Part shown: positions 10,180-21,310 of the stretch, in pieces
How the letters are laid out: each line of letters opens with the position of its first letter
How positions within the stretch are numbered: position 1 is the stretch's first letter
NCBI GenBank assembly: GCA_029216955.1
Contig: JANAVB010010791.1
Span: 1,354,540 to 1,418,539 of the forward strand
Origin: Iris pallida
Taxonomy: Eukaryota > Streptophyta > Magnoliopsida > Asparagales > Iridaceae
Direction of reading: 5' to 3'
Length of the DNA stretch: 64,000 nt
Translations under genes and position numbers: made by a program
Notes under the pieces: model-generated
Seen by the model: only the letters and a program-made list of their open reading frames with translations
What the model was told of the DNA's origin: nothing
The model's database searches: none

Positions 10180-11905
10180 ACAGTTACCATTTTCGAAGTT
10201 GTATATTGATAAACTTACAATATCCAACCGCATTCAAATCTGTTTATTGTGGTTGTACTCTCTAAAGGCAACAAGTAAATAACCAACAATATCTATTTCT
10301 AGTCAACGATTCAACAATGTTTAATATTTTTTCATTTAACAATAACGAGAAACAACATACAATATATATTGTCTAAATGTATCAAATATTTTTCTAGTTT
10401 TTAATTAAAAAAAAAATAAAAATCAATTTTGGCTTTCCGAAATGAAGAACCCAATACTTCGATATAAAACGACTTAAACCGCTGAAACCACCAGCTGAAA
10501 CCACCAATAACGATACTCATAGGAAGGGGTATGAAATCAATTCCGATACAGATACTTCAAACCATGTAATGGAGGTTTAACAAGGAAGGTATAGGATTGG
10601 AAAACAAAATGGATGTGGTTAGTGTAGAACGCTAGGTTGGGAGCAAGCATATTGATGTTGTAGGTTAAGATGTTGAACATAATTTTGGTCACCTGTAATG
10701 GAGTACTTGTTGGAAGCTGCAGAGAACTTCTGGAAGGCCTAGGATAACATAGGATTGGGGGAAGGATTGAAAATGTTGTAGGTAAATGTGATGTGTTCGT
10801 AACTGTAATACAACAGAATCAGCAACAAATCAGGCCATCTCTCTCTTAAATGCAGTCATATATGTGGCACACATACATGCCACCCTGTGTTGAGAAACAT
10901 GTTGCATCAACTGTGGAAGTGAAATACCAATCAGAGGTAGGTGTTACTTGTCTAAGTAGGAAACCTGAGTTCAAGTCATGTTTCCATGTGCCCGTGTATC
11001 AGGCGGGGGCTCTAAGAGATTTGGTGTGCAGAAGACAAATACAGTTTTATGCAAGAGTAAATAAATTAAAAGGTTGATGTCGCATGACTATTGAATCTTG
11101 CTTTTATTTCCACTGTGATAGCATTACTCATATATTCTGTAAGTGATAACTGCATGCCATGACAACCTTCAACTTCGGTGCTCGTATGCCATGTTCTGTA
11201 TCTTTAGCACACATGGATTGTTGAATTCTCTTGCACAAATCCTTTTGGTGACACGTAAATCAGTTTAATCCTTTTATTTTATACAAGAGTATGTAGCATA
11301 CTATGTCATGGGATGGTAGATTTACAAGATCATTGTATCTGGGGTTGAACTGTTCCACTTTTTAGTAGTTTCCTTTCAAGTCGATTCATTCTGTATTTTA
11401 TTACTCAACATTTTTCATTATTTTTTTGTATAAGGTAAAAATGAGCGTTGTCACTTGTCAATCATACTCGACTTTGAGGAAGTGTCAAAAATACAAAATG
11501 TCCAACTTGAGGGGAGTGATGGAAGTACGGGACTTGAATTCCGCTCACATAAAACCGTAATTTGAATCAAATTTTAATATTAAGTCGGCACCTAATCTTG
11601 GTATGTATTAGGATTAGTTTATGATTGGTTTTCTTAGGATTTCTATGTTATTTGGGTCTATTATTAGATTTAGTCGAACTTTGATAGTTAACCAAATGTT
11701 TGATCTCTCTTTAATTTTGCTAGTGCTTCTTCAATAATGTATGGGCTTTTCTGCATTTATTTATATGAATTCAATCTTGGTTAACATTATTGTGGCTACA
11801 CTATGTTGTAGTGAAGTGAAGCAAGAAGTATGGAGTTGGAATTGCACTGTCACCTGTATAGATGTAGCATCTTTTGTGACATTTGTGTTCTTTGAGTTGT
11901 AACAG
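10180..11905. other. No gene recognised
   Basis: AT-rich sequence with short open frames only (longest 75 codons at 10850-11077, no recognisable domain). I see no splice-linked exons or transposon termini I can defend. Confidence 0.5.
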
Positions 11906-13255
11906 GGGGGAATAACGTTGATGGAGCCTTTCTTAATAAAATTCTTCCCATCTGTGTACCAAAAGGAGGAAAATGCAAGCACGAATCAGTATTGCAAGTT
12001 TGATTGCCGCCTACTAATTCATGTCATCATTGTACCTAGCTGCTCCTATCGCATCCTTCTTTGCATCAGTCGTGGAGAGATGTGGTCGATGTTTAGCGGT
12101 GGAATCACCTTCCTTGTTGGCTCTTCCACTCTTCCCTAAACGGCGCGGCTGAGAATGTTCTCATGCTCATCCTAGGCCTTGTTCTCCTTGGTGTTGGAAT
12201 TGGTTTCGCCAATCAAGTGAGTGATCATTCTCTTGACTAAACCTTAATGAGTCTTATATGATTATAGTTGCCAATCTAGTAGAGGGCATGGCCATTAATA
12301 GAGCTAATTGAGAATTTATATCTTTAACATCCTCTTTACCACTTCTCTAAGTAAAGCTATGCTGCTGCTGTTGTTTTTTTGAAAGCCAAGCTATGCTGTT
12401 GTTGATGCTATTATTATATTGAGTTAATTATCCAAATGGTGCCTGAAGAATGTAGTGGTTTACGTTTTGGTGATTGAACCTTTTTTGGGTTAATTTGGTA
12501 AGTAACCTTTGCATTTTGGTTTAAAGAGTACCTGAACTTAGATTCCGTTGATATTTTTCGATAAAAATCGATAAAAAAATGGACATGTGATGGTCACGTG
12601 TCCTTATTTTTCATAGTTGTTTTTGTCATATTTTTGTTTTCAACTAAGATATTGTTGTTCGAAGAAATTCTACATAAACAAATAGTTTTTGTCGAGTATA
12701 AAATGACGGCTCTACAATCAATTATAGCTGACGTATCGGCTAATCATGACCAAAATAACTCTAAAAATAAGACACGTGACCATCACATGTTTTCATCCAT
12801 AATACCAACGAATCCTGCTAGTTTAGGCACTCTTTAAACCAAAATGTAAAACTTAGGTACCAAATTAACCTAAAAAAAAAGTTCGATCATCAAAATGGCA
12901 ACCATGACATTCCTCGTGCACCACTTGGACAATTAACTCTATTGTATTATAGTAAACCTCTATAACCTGTCCATAATTGCAGTCGACGTTGCCGGTCTAT
13001 TTATCAGAGATGGCCCCAGCCCGTTTACGAGGAATGCTCAACATTGGCTTCCAGTTCATGATCACCAATCGACATCCTCGCTGCCAACCTTGTCAACTAT
13101 GTACTTCTAAGGTTGAGGGGAGATGGGGATGGCGAGTGAACCTATCCCTTGCCATCGTTCTTGCTGCCAATCATCACCATCGGAGCCCTATTCGTCCCCT
13201 ACATCCCCAATACCCTTATCAAGTGTGGCCGGCAGGACTTCCTCGATGGCAATGA
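11906..13255 (+). pseudogene. Sugar transport protein (STP/MFS-type) pseudogene, two exons
   Basis: Exon A follows a TTGTAACAG acceptor and reads [20 protein letters not shown], then [12 protein letters not shown]. Further on, in a shifted frame, come [19 protein letters not shown] and LILGLVLLGVGIGFANQ. These are ordered segments of plant H+/monosaccharide symporters. A donor CAA|GTGAGT ends it at 12216. The acceptor ATAATTGCAG at 12982 opens exon B, with PVYLSEMAPARLRGMLNIGF and RWGWRVNLSLAIV. The exon boundary after GFANQ matches this family. Several frameshifts (in the GR..GG loop, and around ITNRHPRCQP) and loss of everything beyond the first third to half make it non-functional. The intron holds a foldback element. 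An intact homologue would move hexoses across the plasma membrane. Confidence 0.8.
12408..12952. mobile_element. Foldback/long-TIR MITE in the STP intron
   Basis: The left half begins CTATTATTATATTGAGTTAA and the reverse complement of the right end begins CTATAATACAATAGAGTTAA. Pairing continues for roughly 150 bp, including GTTAATTTGGTA and CATTTTGGTTTAAAGAGT on both arms, at about 75-80 percent by eye. Internal GTGATGGTCACGTGTCC and GACACGTGACCATCACATG also pair. There is no coding capacity. The whole unit lies inside the 12217-12982 intron. Confidence 0.7.
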
Positions 13256-13850
13256 CGGTTGCAGTGACGGACATGACTTTCTCAGTTCCTCGATGGTGAT
13301 GACTTCTTCTACTGCGGCTCCCAGAGTCAGGACCTCATCGTCACCCAGACCACCCAAGAGGACCTCCACCCAGACGACGCTGGCATCTAGATTCCACCTC
13401 ACCCGCTCCAAGCCCAGAAACCCTAACCATCACCCCAACCCAACCTTCTCCAAGCAAGCCCTCTTCCGTGCCTTCTCCGGAGACCTAGATGAAGATGTCA
13501 AGAAAGGTTATTCCTTTGGGTTTGATGACGACATGATTGAGGAGTAGAGGGCTTTCGGGTCCGGGTAAGATTCGGGTTCCGAGGGGGAGGCGCTGGCTAA
13601 CGATATCTGGACAAGGAACATGGAGGGCTGCAGGCACTAGTGGAGAGATTCAGGGTTAGTCCGATGATTACCAGGATCACACCGGAGATTTGGTTGAGGT
13701 ACACCGTGGCGACGAGGGTCTTTGCAGACGATTGGGCTGAGAGAGCCATTCCGGAGTTAGAAGGCCGAAAGAGTAAGCTTTTTCTTATGTTTCTTCAATT
13801 TCGGCTAAAGTTGGCATCTTTATTAAGTAAAAACATGACACATTAAAAAA
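13256..13850 (+). pseudogene. Unrecognised coding-like fragment downstream of the STP remnant
   Basis: GC-rich, coding-like sequence. One frame (to 13547) ends FSGDLDEDVKKGYSFGFDDD. The next (13640-13846) contains ITPEIWLRYTVATRVFADDW. Neither is a family I know. The composition differs from the flanks, and the segment may be a second gene remnant fused behind the transporter piece. There is no start-to-stop gene model. Confidence 0.3.
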
Positions 13851-14774
13851 GAAGCTGACATCTTTGTTTCAGTCTAGGAAGCACGAGGAGTTCAAAAATT
13901 TATACCATATCTGTGTCGCGGTTGTGTCGGGAACGTATCTGACACAACAATGACTTCTTATTTTATTTGATTTCAGTTAAAGTTGGAATCTTTGTTAATA
14001 AAAACTCAGAGATGTTCTTCTGCAACTGAGGCTAAGATAAGATATTTTTGACGAACTGAAGTTAAATAAGACTTTGTTTCAATACAAGAAGGATGGGCTA
14101 TCTGGAAATTTGGTACCATACGTGTCCATGTCTTTGAGAGAGGGGGTGTATGATATTAAAAATTCATCTATGAGAGCACAAATTAAAGGATCTCACTGTG
14201 TGCAAGAGAAGATTCTAACTTGTTTATAAATTAGTACTAAGTTAAAACCTTCAGCACATATAACAACCAAATAACAAGATAATATCTGCAAAATAGTGAT
14301 ACAATTATACAAAAGAGAACTCATAGACATATATTACCCCTTTGAGAGTTAAAATCCATAGCAAATCTAGGTACATCATGATAACGTATACCGAAGACAG
14401 ACAAAAATGAGTCTTTATTCTATTACCAAACTGATAAAAATACAAAAAAAAAAAAAAAAAAAAAAAGGTAAATTGGTTAATAAGAGGCAACCAATAGTTA
14501 AATAGGTTGCCTCTTTTCTGAGATAAATAGGTTGCCTCTTCTCTGAGATAAATAGGTTTCGATGATTCATTTTGCTACTAAATTATCAGTATACAAAAAC
14601 ACTATTCACTACTCAATTCTGAACAAAAGAACTACATGAAATTTCTACAATCCTTGTCATGTTATGGGAGAATTAAAACCATGGATAAGAATTGCAAACA
14701 AGACTCAGAATTAAAGAAATCAAATAGATTCTTTTTTTCAAGTTCTTCGCTTCTTCCTCCGTTTCTATTATGTA
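13851..14774. other. Non-coding, with an old direct duplication and small tandem repeat
   Basis: Segments at about 13795-13935 and 13970-14140 resemble each other (both have AAAGTTGG.ATCTTT and a TTTGTTTCA block) and look like a diverged direct duplication. An A-run of 27 lies at 14440-14466. A 25-bp unit containing GGTTGCCTCTT and CTGAGATAAATA occurs twice at about 14503-14552. Confidence 0.4.
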
Positions 14775-14800
14775 CTAGTAAATGCACGTGCTTTGCACGT
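14775..14800 (-). mobile_element. Helitron-type 3' terminus
   Basis: On the minus strand the sequence is a perfect hairpin, ACGTGC-AAA-GCACGT (14786-14800), followed by ATTTA and CTAG with a following T. Hairpin plus CTAG|T is the Helitron 3' signature. The element would extend rightwards from 14775. I could not locate a 5' TC terminus or any Rep/helicase frame, so at most it is a non-autonomous copy or an isolated end. Confidence 0.45.
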
Positions 14801-15197
14801 ATAATAACGTATAATAAGAATATTATCCAATTATAGTTAAATGTCTTTTTCTAGCTCATGTGGTTAAGGTGCAATGTATTTTTCTTGTTTGGTTGAGTTC
14901 GATTCTCCATGTTGACAATTTTTTACTTTTTTCAACAATTTTTTACATAATTTATTTTTTAAAAATAAAATGGACGGAAGATGTAGTTCCTTTGTACAGA
15001 ATTAAATTTTATATACAATCCTTATCCTGTTATGTGAGAATTAAAAATGATATAGGTTCATTTGTTTAAAAAAATTGTGGATAACTTTAAATCTTTTTAT
15101 TCTTTTATATCTCAATTTTATTTAAAAAATCATATATATATATATATATTTTTGGAATAAGGGTGAATTTATTTAAAAAATCAATTTTATTTAAAAA

Positions 15198-15198
<1 letters not shown>

Positions 15199-15275
<77 letters not shown>
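15199..15275. repeat. (TA)n microsatellite
   Basis: Uninterrupted AT dinucleotide run of about 75 bp. It is immediately preceded by a tandem pair of AATTTTATTTAAAAAATCAT-like units. Confidence 0.95.
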
Positions 15276-15278
<3 letters not shown>

Positions 15279-15286
15279 CTACAGTC

Positions 15287-15660
15287 ATGGATCCCTCTTC
15301 AAATCTAGCCGACTATAAAGCAAACTGTCAAGTTTTGCGACAACATATGGGTCTTAGCTCTCTGCCAGGGTTTGATAAGAATGCTTATGTTCGACCTGCC
15401 GGTACAACAATATTCATGTCAATGCATTATGTACCTCAGATGGAAATCGTCTCCAAAATGTCTCACAACTTTTCTTCATCTTGGCATCTGTATGTGTAGG
15501 CCACAATATAATCAAGCACTACAAAGGCTAGCTCAACATGACAACGTCACATCCCAAGAAATCAAACTCATGCTCTTACACCAACGTGGAAGATGCATTT
15601 TATGCAACCCTCTCTGGCCATCTTACCTTCTCCAGATGCGAATTGTGTAGTCTCTAGTAA
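15287..15660 (+). other. Unrecognised coding-like stretch
   Basis: A 70-codon frame starts MDPSSNLADYKANCQVL and contains SSLPGFDKNAYVRPAG. An overlapping frame holds a second segment. Composition looks coding, but the frame breaks after about 15490 and I cannot assign a family. It is just upstream of the FAR1-like pseudogene and could be part of the same captured segment. Confidence 0.25.
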
Positions 15661-16723
15661 CATATCGTCTTCCCATAAGGTAAAATAAATTCTAACCTTT
15701 TCAAAGATTTGTAGCTATACATTCTCTAGAATTGGTAACATTGAACTGTTTGCTCAAATCTTTTGAATCCATAGTTATATTTTCTCACATTCCAAGTTAC
15801 TGCATATCACTATTCTAGCTCTAGCATGTGACATAATTTAAAGTACTTGTTGCAATTTCTTGCGAGATAGCTGAGTCTACTCATGCTAATCAATCAAAAA
15901 TCCAAGCCACGTTGTAGTGAATATGTTGCAAATGAACAAGCTATGATGATGCAATCATTTGAAGATGTTCCAGGTGACCCTAATCTTGAACATATTGGTG
16001 ATAATGTCGAACCTACTGATAAATCATATCTTGGACAAGAATTTACTATCCATGTGGATGCTTTGAGTGCTATGACACATATATAAAGGGAGAAAGGGTT
16101 TGGTGTCCGGCTAAGTTCAACTTACATGCCTCAATGTATGCTCAAAGGAAGGACATAAAGAAGAAAAAAGTTGAAGGGAGATGCTAGTAAACAAATTGCT
16201 CACAGGAGACCAACTAGAGTAGGATGCAAGGGAAAATTGGTGATTGTGCTAACTGAGCATGGTGCATGGGTTGTCAAAAAATTTATTGAAGAACACATTA
16301 ACCATGCTCTAACAAGTGCGAGAAAAGTAATGAAGTACTGGTCTCATAGTCGGCTTCACCAAACAGATACAAGTAGAACCTCGTTTGAAAATTTTGATGG
16401 GAGAGGAATGAAGCCTTATGTAATAGCAAAGGTTACTAATGTTATCAATGAATATCCAGATGGAACTATTACTCCACAACAATACCCTGATCAACTAAGT
16501 GTCCTTCGAAAGAATAATATGGGTCGAGACTGTGTAGCAATTATTAATCATTTTCAAGACAAAAAAAGTATCCAAACTTTTATTTTGCAATGGAGTTGGA
16601 CATAAATCATATCTCAAAAAGTGTTTTGGGTGGACAGGAGGTCGAGAATTTATTACGTAATTTGGGGATGTCATTGTTTTTATGTCACGTATAAGACCAA
16701 TAAATTCTCATTGCCTTTTTCTT

Positions 16724-18087
16724 GGCTATTTATAAGGGCACATCAAAAGTTGATCATGGCTAGTCAGGATTGGGGCTAGCCAATGCTTGAGGAGAATTTA
16801 CTGGGGCTATCCAAATTTTCTACTCATGGGGCTGTCAAAACCCCACACCCCCCCAAAGCCCAAATTTTACCCTTATTTCTAAATTTCACTCTCTCTCTCT
16901 TCCAAAACCCTAGCTTTCTTCTTCTTTTTCTTCTATCCATCTTCTTCTTCTTGTTCTTCTTGTTCTTCTTCTTCTTCTTCTTCTTCTATCCATCTTCTTC
17001 TTCTTTTTCTCCACCATTTTCATTCTCACATCTCCATCAAAATCCTAGTTTTCTTCTCATCATCTTCTTCTTCTTCTTCTCCACCATTTCCATCATCACC
17101 ATCTCCATCAAAACCTTAGTTTCCTTCTCATTCCCAATTTCGATGTCACCCAAAAATTTAAATAAACCCTAAAATGCATGAAAATAAAGCTTAAATACTT
17201 CTTTCCTCACAAAGAATGCATGGAAATAAACCCTAAAATGCATATTTTACTCTATTATCAAGATTGAAATAAACCCTAACATATTTTTTTCATTCGAAAA
17301 TTTCGACTTTAGGACTGGCAGAAATTGTGACAGTCTTGAAAGGAACTTGCTGTACAGCAAGTCCCTTTCAGAACTGCCTCAATTTCTGGCAGTCCTCAAT
17401 ATGTCTAGGACTGTCAGATATTGTGGCAGTCCTGCTATAGAGCATGTCCCTTTCAGGATGTCACAATTCCTGGCAGTCCTCAGTACTTCTAGGACTGCCA
17501 GCAATTGTGGCAGTCCTGTTGTACATCGAGTCTATTTCAAGACTGCCACAATTTCTGGCAGTCCTCAATACTTGTAGGACTGTCAGAAATTGTGGCAGTC
17601 CTGATATGAACCCAATTCTTCTACAACTAGGATTTCTTCCATAGTTTTCTTCTACAACTATGATTTCATGCATAATTCTTCTATTAATAAAAAAAATTGG
17701 TTAATAGACTAATAGATTCATAGATTTGATAGATTTGATAACCCAATTTCTTCTACAACTAGGGTTTCATCCATAATGTCCAAACAACAAGAAGAAAAAT
17801 AAACTAGGGTCTGGAGAAAGAGATCTGAGAAATTAGAAGAGCAAAAAATAAAAATAAACTAGGTTTGGAAAAATTGATGTTCTTGTTTTTGTTGTTCTTG
17901 TTCTTCTTTTTCTTCTTCTTCTTCTTGTGAGGAAAGAGAGGAGAGCAAAAATAAAAATAAAAAGTTGACTTATATACTCATATATTGGTTAGTCCTGAGT
18001 AATTTTTTCAATGGTAAACTTGTAAATAAATCAAAATTTGTTTTTGGCTAGTCCTGATCAACTTTTGATGTGCCCTTATAAATAGCC
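16724..18087. mobile_element. Non-autonomous DNA transposon with hairpin core, copy 2
   Basis: The terminal inverted repeats are essentially perfect over 33 bp. Both ends read GGCTATTTATAAGGGCACAT and continue CAAAAGTTGATCA inwards. It shares with copy 1 (2925-4206) the ends, CTTCTTCTT tracts, CTCCATCAAAACC and the GGACTGCCAGAA palindromes, plus GTCCTGAGTAATTTTTTC near the right end. It has no transposase. Pyrimidine runs on both sides (CCTTTTTCTT and CCTTTTTTTTC) may hide the target duplication. It is inserted in the MULE-domain region of the FAR1-like pseudogene. TIRs less diverged than those of copy 1 suggest a younger insertion. Confidence 0.8.
17312..17602. repeat. Tandem palindromic array (about 85-95 bp units)
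   Basis: Four starts of AGGACTGxCAGxxATTGTG lie at about 17312, 17407, 17491 and 17576. Each short palindrome (GGACTG..CAGTCC) is separated by a spacer containing GTCCCTTTCA-like sequence and its own TTTCTGGCAGTCCTCA half. The repeats are imperfect. The units can pair within themselves and with each other. Confidence 0.8.
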
Positions 18088-19429
18088 TTTTTTTTCTTTC
18101 ACCTGCATAAAGGAAACGGATTAAAGGAAGGAAAAGTTTGTGTGGTCATTTCAGCATTTGCTGAAACGTATGTGGGCTAAATACCCATTAGCATTCATCA
18201 CATATCAAGACAAAGCTATGTACAAAACAAATCACATATCAAGACGCAAAACAATTAAGAGAGTCTTTTCATGGCATCTTGGAAATCACATTGTTGAACA
18301 TATTCAACCATTATATAAGATCCATGATGAGGAGTTTCCTAAGTATTATAAATTATGGATGGAGAGTTAAATTATGGATGAGTTTCAGCAATGATGACTT
18401 TATGAACATAAACTTGGAGCCAATAACTATTTCATCCTTGAAAATTTAGACACATGCTGGAAAGTTCTATACCCAAGAAGTCTTTTTCTTATTCCAAATA
18501 GACCTGAAAAATAGTTTGAGTTGTTTTCATCAAAATTTGAGAAAAAAGGCCTACTACAAAATATGGTGTTGGTTTAAGAAGCATTAATAAAAGTAAGTGG
18601 GAAATTGTTGTTTGCAATAAACAAAATAATGACCTACTGCTGACATGTGCTTGTGCAAAATTTGATAATGAAGGCATATTGTGTTAATATATTATTCACA
18701 TTACGACAAAAGAAACAATTATCAGTTATCCGATGGAGTATAAATGCAAGATATCAAATGGCTAGTACTAAGCAAGAGGTGTTGGGTGATAACATGATAG
18801 CTTGTGGGTACATAATAACACCTTTAATGTGTTGGTCTATTAAATAAAAGGTCAATCAACTCATTGAAGAATGTGAGAGCTCAATCGCCTTATATAAGTA
18901 ATTTCACACAGTGGTCTCAAACATGCTTGCAGAAAATGAAACTCGAAAGAAAGATAAGAAATACGGTGGAAAATCAAATTCCAAGTCAAGCTAACTCCCA
19001 AACCGCACCACACCTTGATGAAATTGAAATTCATGATCCAACTGAAGTTGCTAGGAACAAAGGAAGGCCAAAGGAAGCTTCAAGTTATCGTTCCACTTCA
19101 GAGTTAGCTCAAACACAAGCATCCAAGAAACGAAAGACATGTAGCTATTGTTATGAAGTGGGTCATAATAAGGTTGGTTGTCGGGAGAGAAAGCTACATT
19201 TGATTTACTTGTACTTAATGCAAGATAATAAAATTAACAACTAATATACTTACAAATATTCTTTCTGATTTATTGGCGCAAATGAAATTTTTTGGCCTTA
19301 GCACTCAATGGATTTGTTTGTCTTTTATGTACGGCTACTATGAGATTCTGTTAATTATACCTTCAACCTATCAAATTGTTAAATCTGTTGAGAAAAATAA
19401 CTGTGTCAGCAAAATGACAAGTTAGCATT

Positions 19430-19668
19430 AAAATAAGGGATCCTTACAAAGGATATTTAGTAGTACAGGCTCATATAATAGTTGAAATTAGAGTTTGAGT
19501 CTTCAAAATGTCCGACATTAGTGTTTGAGTCTTAAAATTACTGTTACACTTGCCTATATGAATAGTGATTTTAAGACCCAAATACTAACGTCGGATATTT
19601 TGGAGACCCAAACCCTAATATCAACTGTTATGTGAGACCCTATTACTAAATAACCCTTAAAATAATAG
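19430..19668. mobile_element. Short foldback element (hairpin MITE)
   Basis: The left arm (19430-19544) and right arm (19560-19668) are inverted copies. Examples are AGAGTTTGAGTCTTCAAAAT against the reverse complement AGGGTTTGGGTCTCCAAAAT, and GTCCGACATTAG against ATCCGACGTTAG. Identity is about 80 percent over about 90 bp around a short loop. There is no coding capacity. It resembles hairpins that give rise to small RNAs, but there is no evidence here that it is transcribed. Confidence 0.65.
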
Positions 19669-20296
19669 GTATTAAAGTAAATATTCTTATTTATATATTC
19701 ATCTTGGTTTATATTTGTTGTTTTGATTTACTTTATCAGGTTGGGATGGCTAAGTAAATAATTGGAAGAAACTGAAGACCATCGTAGCTTGTCAGTCTAA
19801 AGCTTAGTGTGAACGGTCATGCAAATAGACTTGTTTTTGCCATGCAGTCGATGGCCAGACTGATGCGTTTTTTTTCTTAGCTATTGGTTATTATCTCCTT
19901 AGATCATGAGTTTTTATAGTTGGGTTTATAACAACATCTATTTTTTAGTTATGCTGATTTTTAATCTTGTATTATCGAGATTTTAGTCTTGCCCAATGAT
20001 AAAGCTATCAATTTCCAAGCCTTTAAAAGCATATATAGTCCTCTATAACTCCACTTATTGTTCTAGTTGGATCTTCAGAATGTGACATGTGTTTGTTATC
20101 CTTTGCTTTTGCAACTACATGAAGAAGTTGCAGAGTAAAAAAATTAAGGGCCTTTGTTTTATGATTAACTAGAAGCGTGGTCCTAATTAACATGCAAACC
20201 ATTTATTTTGGCAAGAAACGGTAACAATTTCATTCATCAATAAGTAGAGACGAATCAGCAAGTAGCTGATCCTTGATACAATCAGGTGGTACATCG
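19669..20296. other. No gene recognised
   Basis: AT-rich intergenic sequence up to the Copia LTR start; only short frames. Confidence 0.5.
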
Positions 20297-21259
20297 TGTT
20301 GACACAGAACTGTCCCGGTCAACTTGATTATGATAATCGACATAACCAAGTTTAATACAAGAGCTCAGTTACAAGAAGAAAAGACTGCACACAAAAGACA
20401 GGACGTCTGCTTCAACATGCTGGATCAACAAGTTATCAATTCTTGTGCCTCTTCTTTGATGTAATCTAATATTTTATCGAGTCTAGGACATTATGTACCT
20501 CGAGTTGAACTGATACTCCAAATGCCCCACTCGATCCACAAAACAAAGTCCACTCAAATAAAGGCCTAAAACCCATTTACAAAAAGTCCAACCAAACCTC
20601 AATAAACTATTTCAAAACACCAAAATCCATACCTAATTTGAACACCGAACTCGGACCGAGTTCTGGTCGAACTTGGACCGAACTCGGTCTATGAAGTTTT
20701 GGTAATTTCAGCCAGTTGTGAAAATCTCAGATTCTGTGCCCTCCAACGTTCGAAAAATTCAAATTTGCTACCCGAATTCTGGCCGAATTCTATCCACAAA
20801 AAGCCTATAAATAGAGATGGATTTTCACATTCTAATTATCTCACCTATAATCCAATTTTCTATTCTATAATGAGGAAGTCTCTGAACTAAACCTTTTCAT
20901 CTCTAAGATCAACTCTCTAGCCTTCTAGTTCCAAGTGCAATCTCGGTTTAGAAGTCTGTTAGAGTTGTGAAAGCTTGGTCTATAAAAGCTTCTCTCCTGT
21001 TCTGAAGTCGCGAGTCCTTCGGATTAAAGACATACACTTTTATTCTCGGACCTGGACTAGTCCTCTCAGTAGAAAACCAGGATAAAAATCTCGGTGTTTG
21101 AATTTGCTTCTCTTTACTCTACTACTTTACGTACTTGTCTTATACACACTTTTATTCTGTTGGTTACACTATGCCTTCACTTAAAATAATTTTTAATTGG
21201 ACAGATATCTCCGTTGCACTATATTCACCCCCATTCTACTGCTGCATAACGGTCCTACA
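20297..21259 (+). mobile_element. Copia 5' LTR
   Basis: Begins TGTTGACACAGAACTGTCC and ends CGGTCCTACA, giving TG..CA ends, 963 bp. A primer-binding site and gag follow directly. The U3 part carries a perfect palindrome, GAACTCGG-A-CCGAGTTC (20647-20663), with further half copies. A TATA-like CCTATAAATAGA lies at about 20806. The R/U5 part shares GGACTAGTCCTCTCAG and other blocks with LTRs at 8995-9368 and 57333-58438. Confidence 0.75.
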
Positions 21260-21261
21260 AT

Positions 21262-21273
21262 TGGTATAAGAGC
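21262..21273 (+). other. Primer-binding site for initiator Met-tRNA
   Basis: TGGTATAAGAGC differs by one base from TGGTATCAGAGC, the complement of the plant initiator Met-tRNA 3' end used by most plant Copia elements. It starts two bases after the LTR end. Confidence 0.85.
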
Positions 21274-21310
21274 ATTGTCTTTTATTACTGGATTAACATC
21301 TATAGAGATT

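Larger units (their letters stand above)
15883..19244 (+). pseudogene. FAR1/FHY3-like (MULE-derived) gene remnant, split by a transposon
   Basis: Ordered FAR1-family pieces are visible. The FAR1 zinc-binding region is GQEF..HVDAL, then REKGFGVRLSSTYM in a shifted frame, then RRPTRVGCKGKLVIVL and WVVKKFIEEHINH (16171-16330). The start of the MULE transposase domain is FAMELDINHISKSVFWVDRR, ending YKTNKFSLPF at about 16720. After the insertion come FVWSFQHLLKRM, AFITYQDKAM and LGNHIVEHIQPLY. The SWIM zinc finger is at 18643-18700 (CACAKFDNEGILCVN, where the final His is Asn). A CCHC-like knuckle CSYCYEVGHNKVGC is at about 19138. In plants the family includes phytochrome-A signalling transcription factors and Mutator transposases. 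Frameshifts, stops and the 1364-bp insertion at 16724-18087 make it dead. About 20 residues around the insertion point are missing. Confidence 0.8.

Noticed and set aside
15287..15499. Coding-like 70-codon frame as a named gene
   Set aside because: I could not match it to any family with confidence, so it is recorded only as an unrecognised stretch.
17312..17602. CRISPR-like regular repeats
   Set aside because: Plant nuclear context, imperfect palindromes lying inside a TIR element, spacers that are themselves repeated.
16715..18097. Target duplication CCTTTTTCTT / CCTTTTTTTTC around the hairpin transposon
   Set aside because: Low-complexity pyrimidine runs could match by chance; not used as evidence.
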